Source of the DNA: Bacillota bacterium | Lineage (GTDB): Bacteria; Bacillota; Clostridia; Peptostreptococcales; Anaerovoracaceae | Direction: 5' to 3' | NCBI GenBank assembly: GCA_017432345.1 | Contig: JAFRJI010000033.1 | Location: forward strand, 1 to 44,626 | Length of the DNA: 44,626 nucleotides | Shown: positions 44,147 to 44,626 of the stretch, in pieces | Layout of the letters: every line of letters starts with the position of its first letter | Position numbering within the stretch: the first letter of the stretch is position 1 | Translations under genes and position numbers: made by a program | The notes under the pieces: generated by a model | What the model was told of the DNA's origin: nothing | The model's input: only the letters and a program-made list of their open reading frames with translations | Database searches by the model: none

Positions 44147-44626
44147 CTAATATCCCCAGTATGCTTTTCCTATATTGATTGTCTTGCCATCTGGCGTGAT
44201 CAGCCAGCTTTCTGTATAATTGTCGTCATCCCAGGAGTATTGCTCACCAACATAGTAATCTTTTCTCGTTACTGAATATCCGCTCTCATTGGATTCTTTG
44301 CTATCCATTACTGCAACGGTGTTTGTTTTTTTCTTTGATGAACCGTCAAGTTTCATTTTACGATTGTAGGTCTTTCCGGTATCCATTGCCTCACGGATAT
44401 AGGTGTAGTAAATGATGTTCCCCTTAATCATATAGGTGTCCGTCCATTTCGCCAATCTGGAAAGCTTGTTATTACTCAATTTGACTCTATAAAGATGGAA
44501 CCAGGCATCCGTGTTTCCGGTAATAAAGTACAGATAATTGTCTTTGAGTTTCATTGAATGAATACGGTCGTATATCCCCCATCCATCGGTCAGTGTTTCT
44601 GTTGTATTCGTGTTAAGATCGACTCT
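44147..44626 (-). CDS. Partial beta-propeller-like protein (C-terminus only)
   Basis: The frame runs from the right edge (44626) to the stop at 44147, giving 159 C-terminal residues. It begins RVDLNTNTTETLTDGWGIYDRI and continues through repeats such as DNYLYFITGNTDAWFHLYRVKL and KGNIIYYTYIREAMDTGKTY. An ATG at 44554 is internal and not a likely start. The strand pattern (NYLYFITG, NIIYYTYI) resembles the C-terminal half of the neighbouring lipase and DUF5050-like propellers. It is probably the upstream partner of the lipase gene in one operon and shares its AT-rich composition. The function of the full protein cannot be judged. Confidence 0.6.
   Translation of the reverse strand, partial: RVDLNTNTTETLTDGWGIYDRIHSMKLKDNYLYFITGNTDAWFHLYRVKLSNNKLSRLAKWTDTYMIKGNIIYYTYIREAMDTGKTYNRKMKLDGSSKKKTNTVAVMDSKESNESGYSVTRKDYYVGEQYSWDDDNYTESWLITPDGKTINIGKAYWGY

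Overview
The window is a gene-dense stretch of a bacterial chromosome, almost certainly from an anaerobic low- to mid-GC Firmicute of class Clostridia. The evidence is the hrcA-grpE-dnaK-dnaJ-prmA-rsmE-mtaB-HIT-rpsU-yqeY order, strong AGGAGG ribosome binding sites, a perfect CIRCE operator, an arginine deiminase operon, a class I fumarase and a 4Fe-4S flavoprotein. A family-level guess (something near Anaerovoracaceae) would be inference only. No tRNA, rRNA or CRISPR array was seen. Nearly everything is on the minus strand, so transcription mostly runs from high to low coordinates. Only tnpB, gpmI and the thiamine pyrophosphokinase gene are on the plus strand.

Layout from left to right. (1) 1-11 kb is arginine metabolism. 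The minus-strand units are argG-argH-fumA (fumA runs off the left edge), carB alone with its own promoter, and a catabolic arcB-arcA-arcC operon that ends in a diverged second argH-like gene and a terminator. argG and carB promoters share a sequence across the -10 that resembles an ArgR box. (2) 11-18.5 kb is a tight run: yqeY, ygiQ, an orphan DNA methyltransferase, a HutD/Ves-like cupin fused to membrane helices, an RlmL-type rRNA methyltransferase, and a MocR/GabR-like regulator whose Schiff-base lysine position is leucine. (3) 18.5-27.5 kb is the heat-shock and translation-quality cluster, from rpsU back to hrcA, with CIRCE and a second palindrome in the hrcA promoter.

(4) 27.5-29.0 kb is a TnpB-only IS200/IS605-type element with a recognisable omega-RNA scaffold, inserted exactly between addA and the hrcA promoter. 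Removing the inferred element restores an addA stop codon. (5) 29-33.4 kb holds addA (no addB beside it) and then about 0.95 kb of AT-rich non-coding DNA with a 65-bp tandem duplication, a strong terminator and the remnant of an amidohydrolase gene. (6) 33.4-35.6 kb is gpmI-thiN on the plus strand, ended by a terminator lying inside the coding end of the convergent flavoprotein gene. (7) 35.6-39.8 kb is rpsO-pnp-(EutH-like transporter)-(Fe-S flavoprotein), with a structured rpsO leader. (8) 39.8-44.6 kb is a secreted or accessory block: a beta-helix exoprotein, a LOG-family nucleotide hydrolase, a secreted class 3 lipase with a beta-propeller-like tail, and a partial related protein. The last two are visibly more AT-rich than the rest.

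Together the arginine genes suggest that citrulline, argininosuccinate, fumarate and carbamoyl phosphate are handled by neighbouring anabolic and catabolic units. The points most worth following up are the altered ArgH paralogue inside the arc operon, the lysine-less MocR protein just upstream of it, the HutD-membrane fusion next to the orphan methyltransferase, and the TnpB/omega-RNA insertion.
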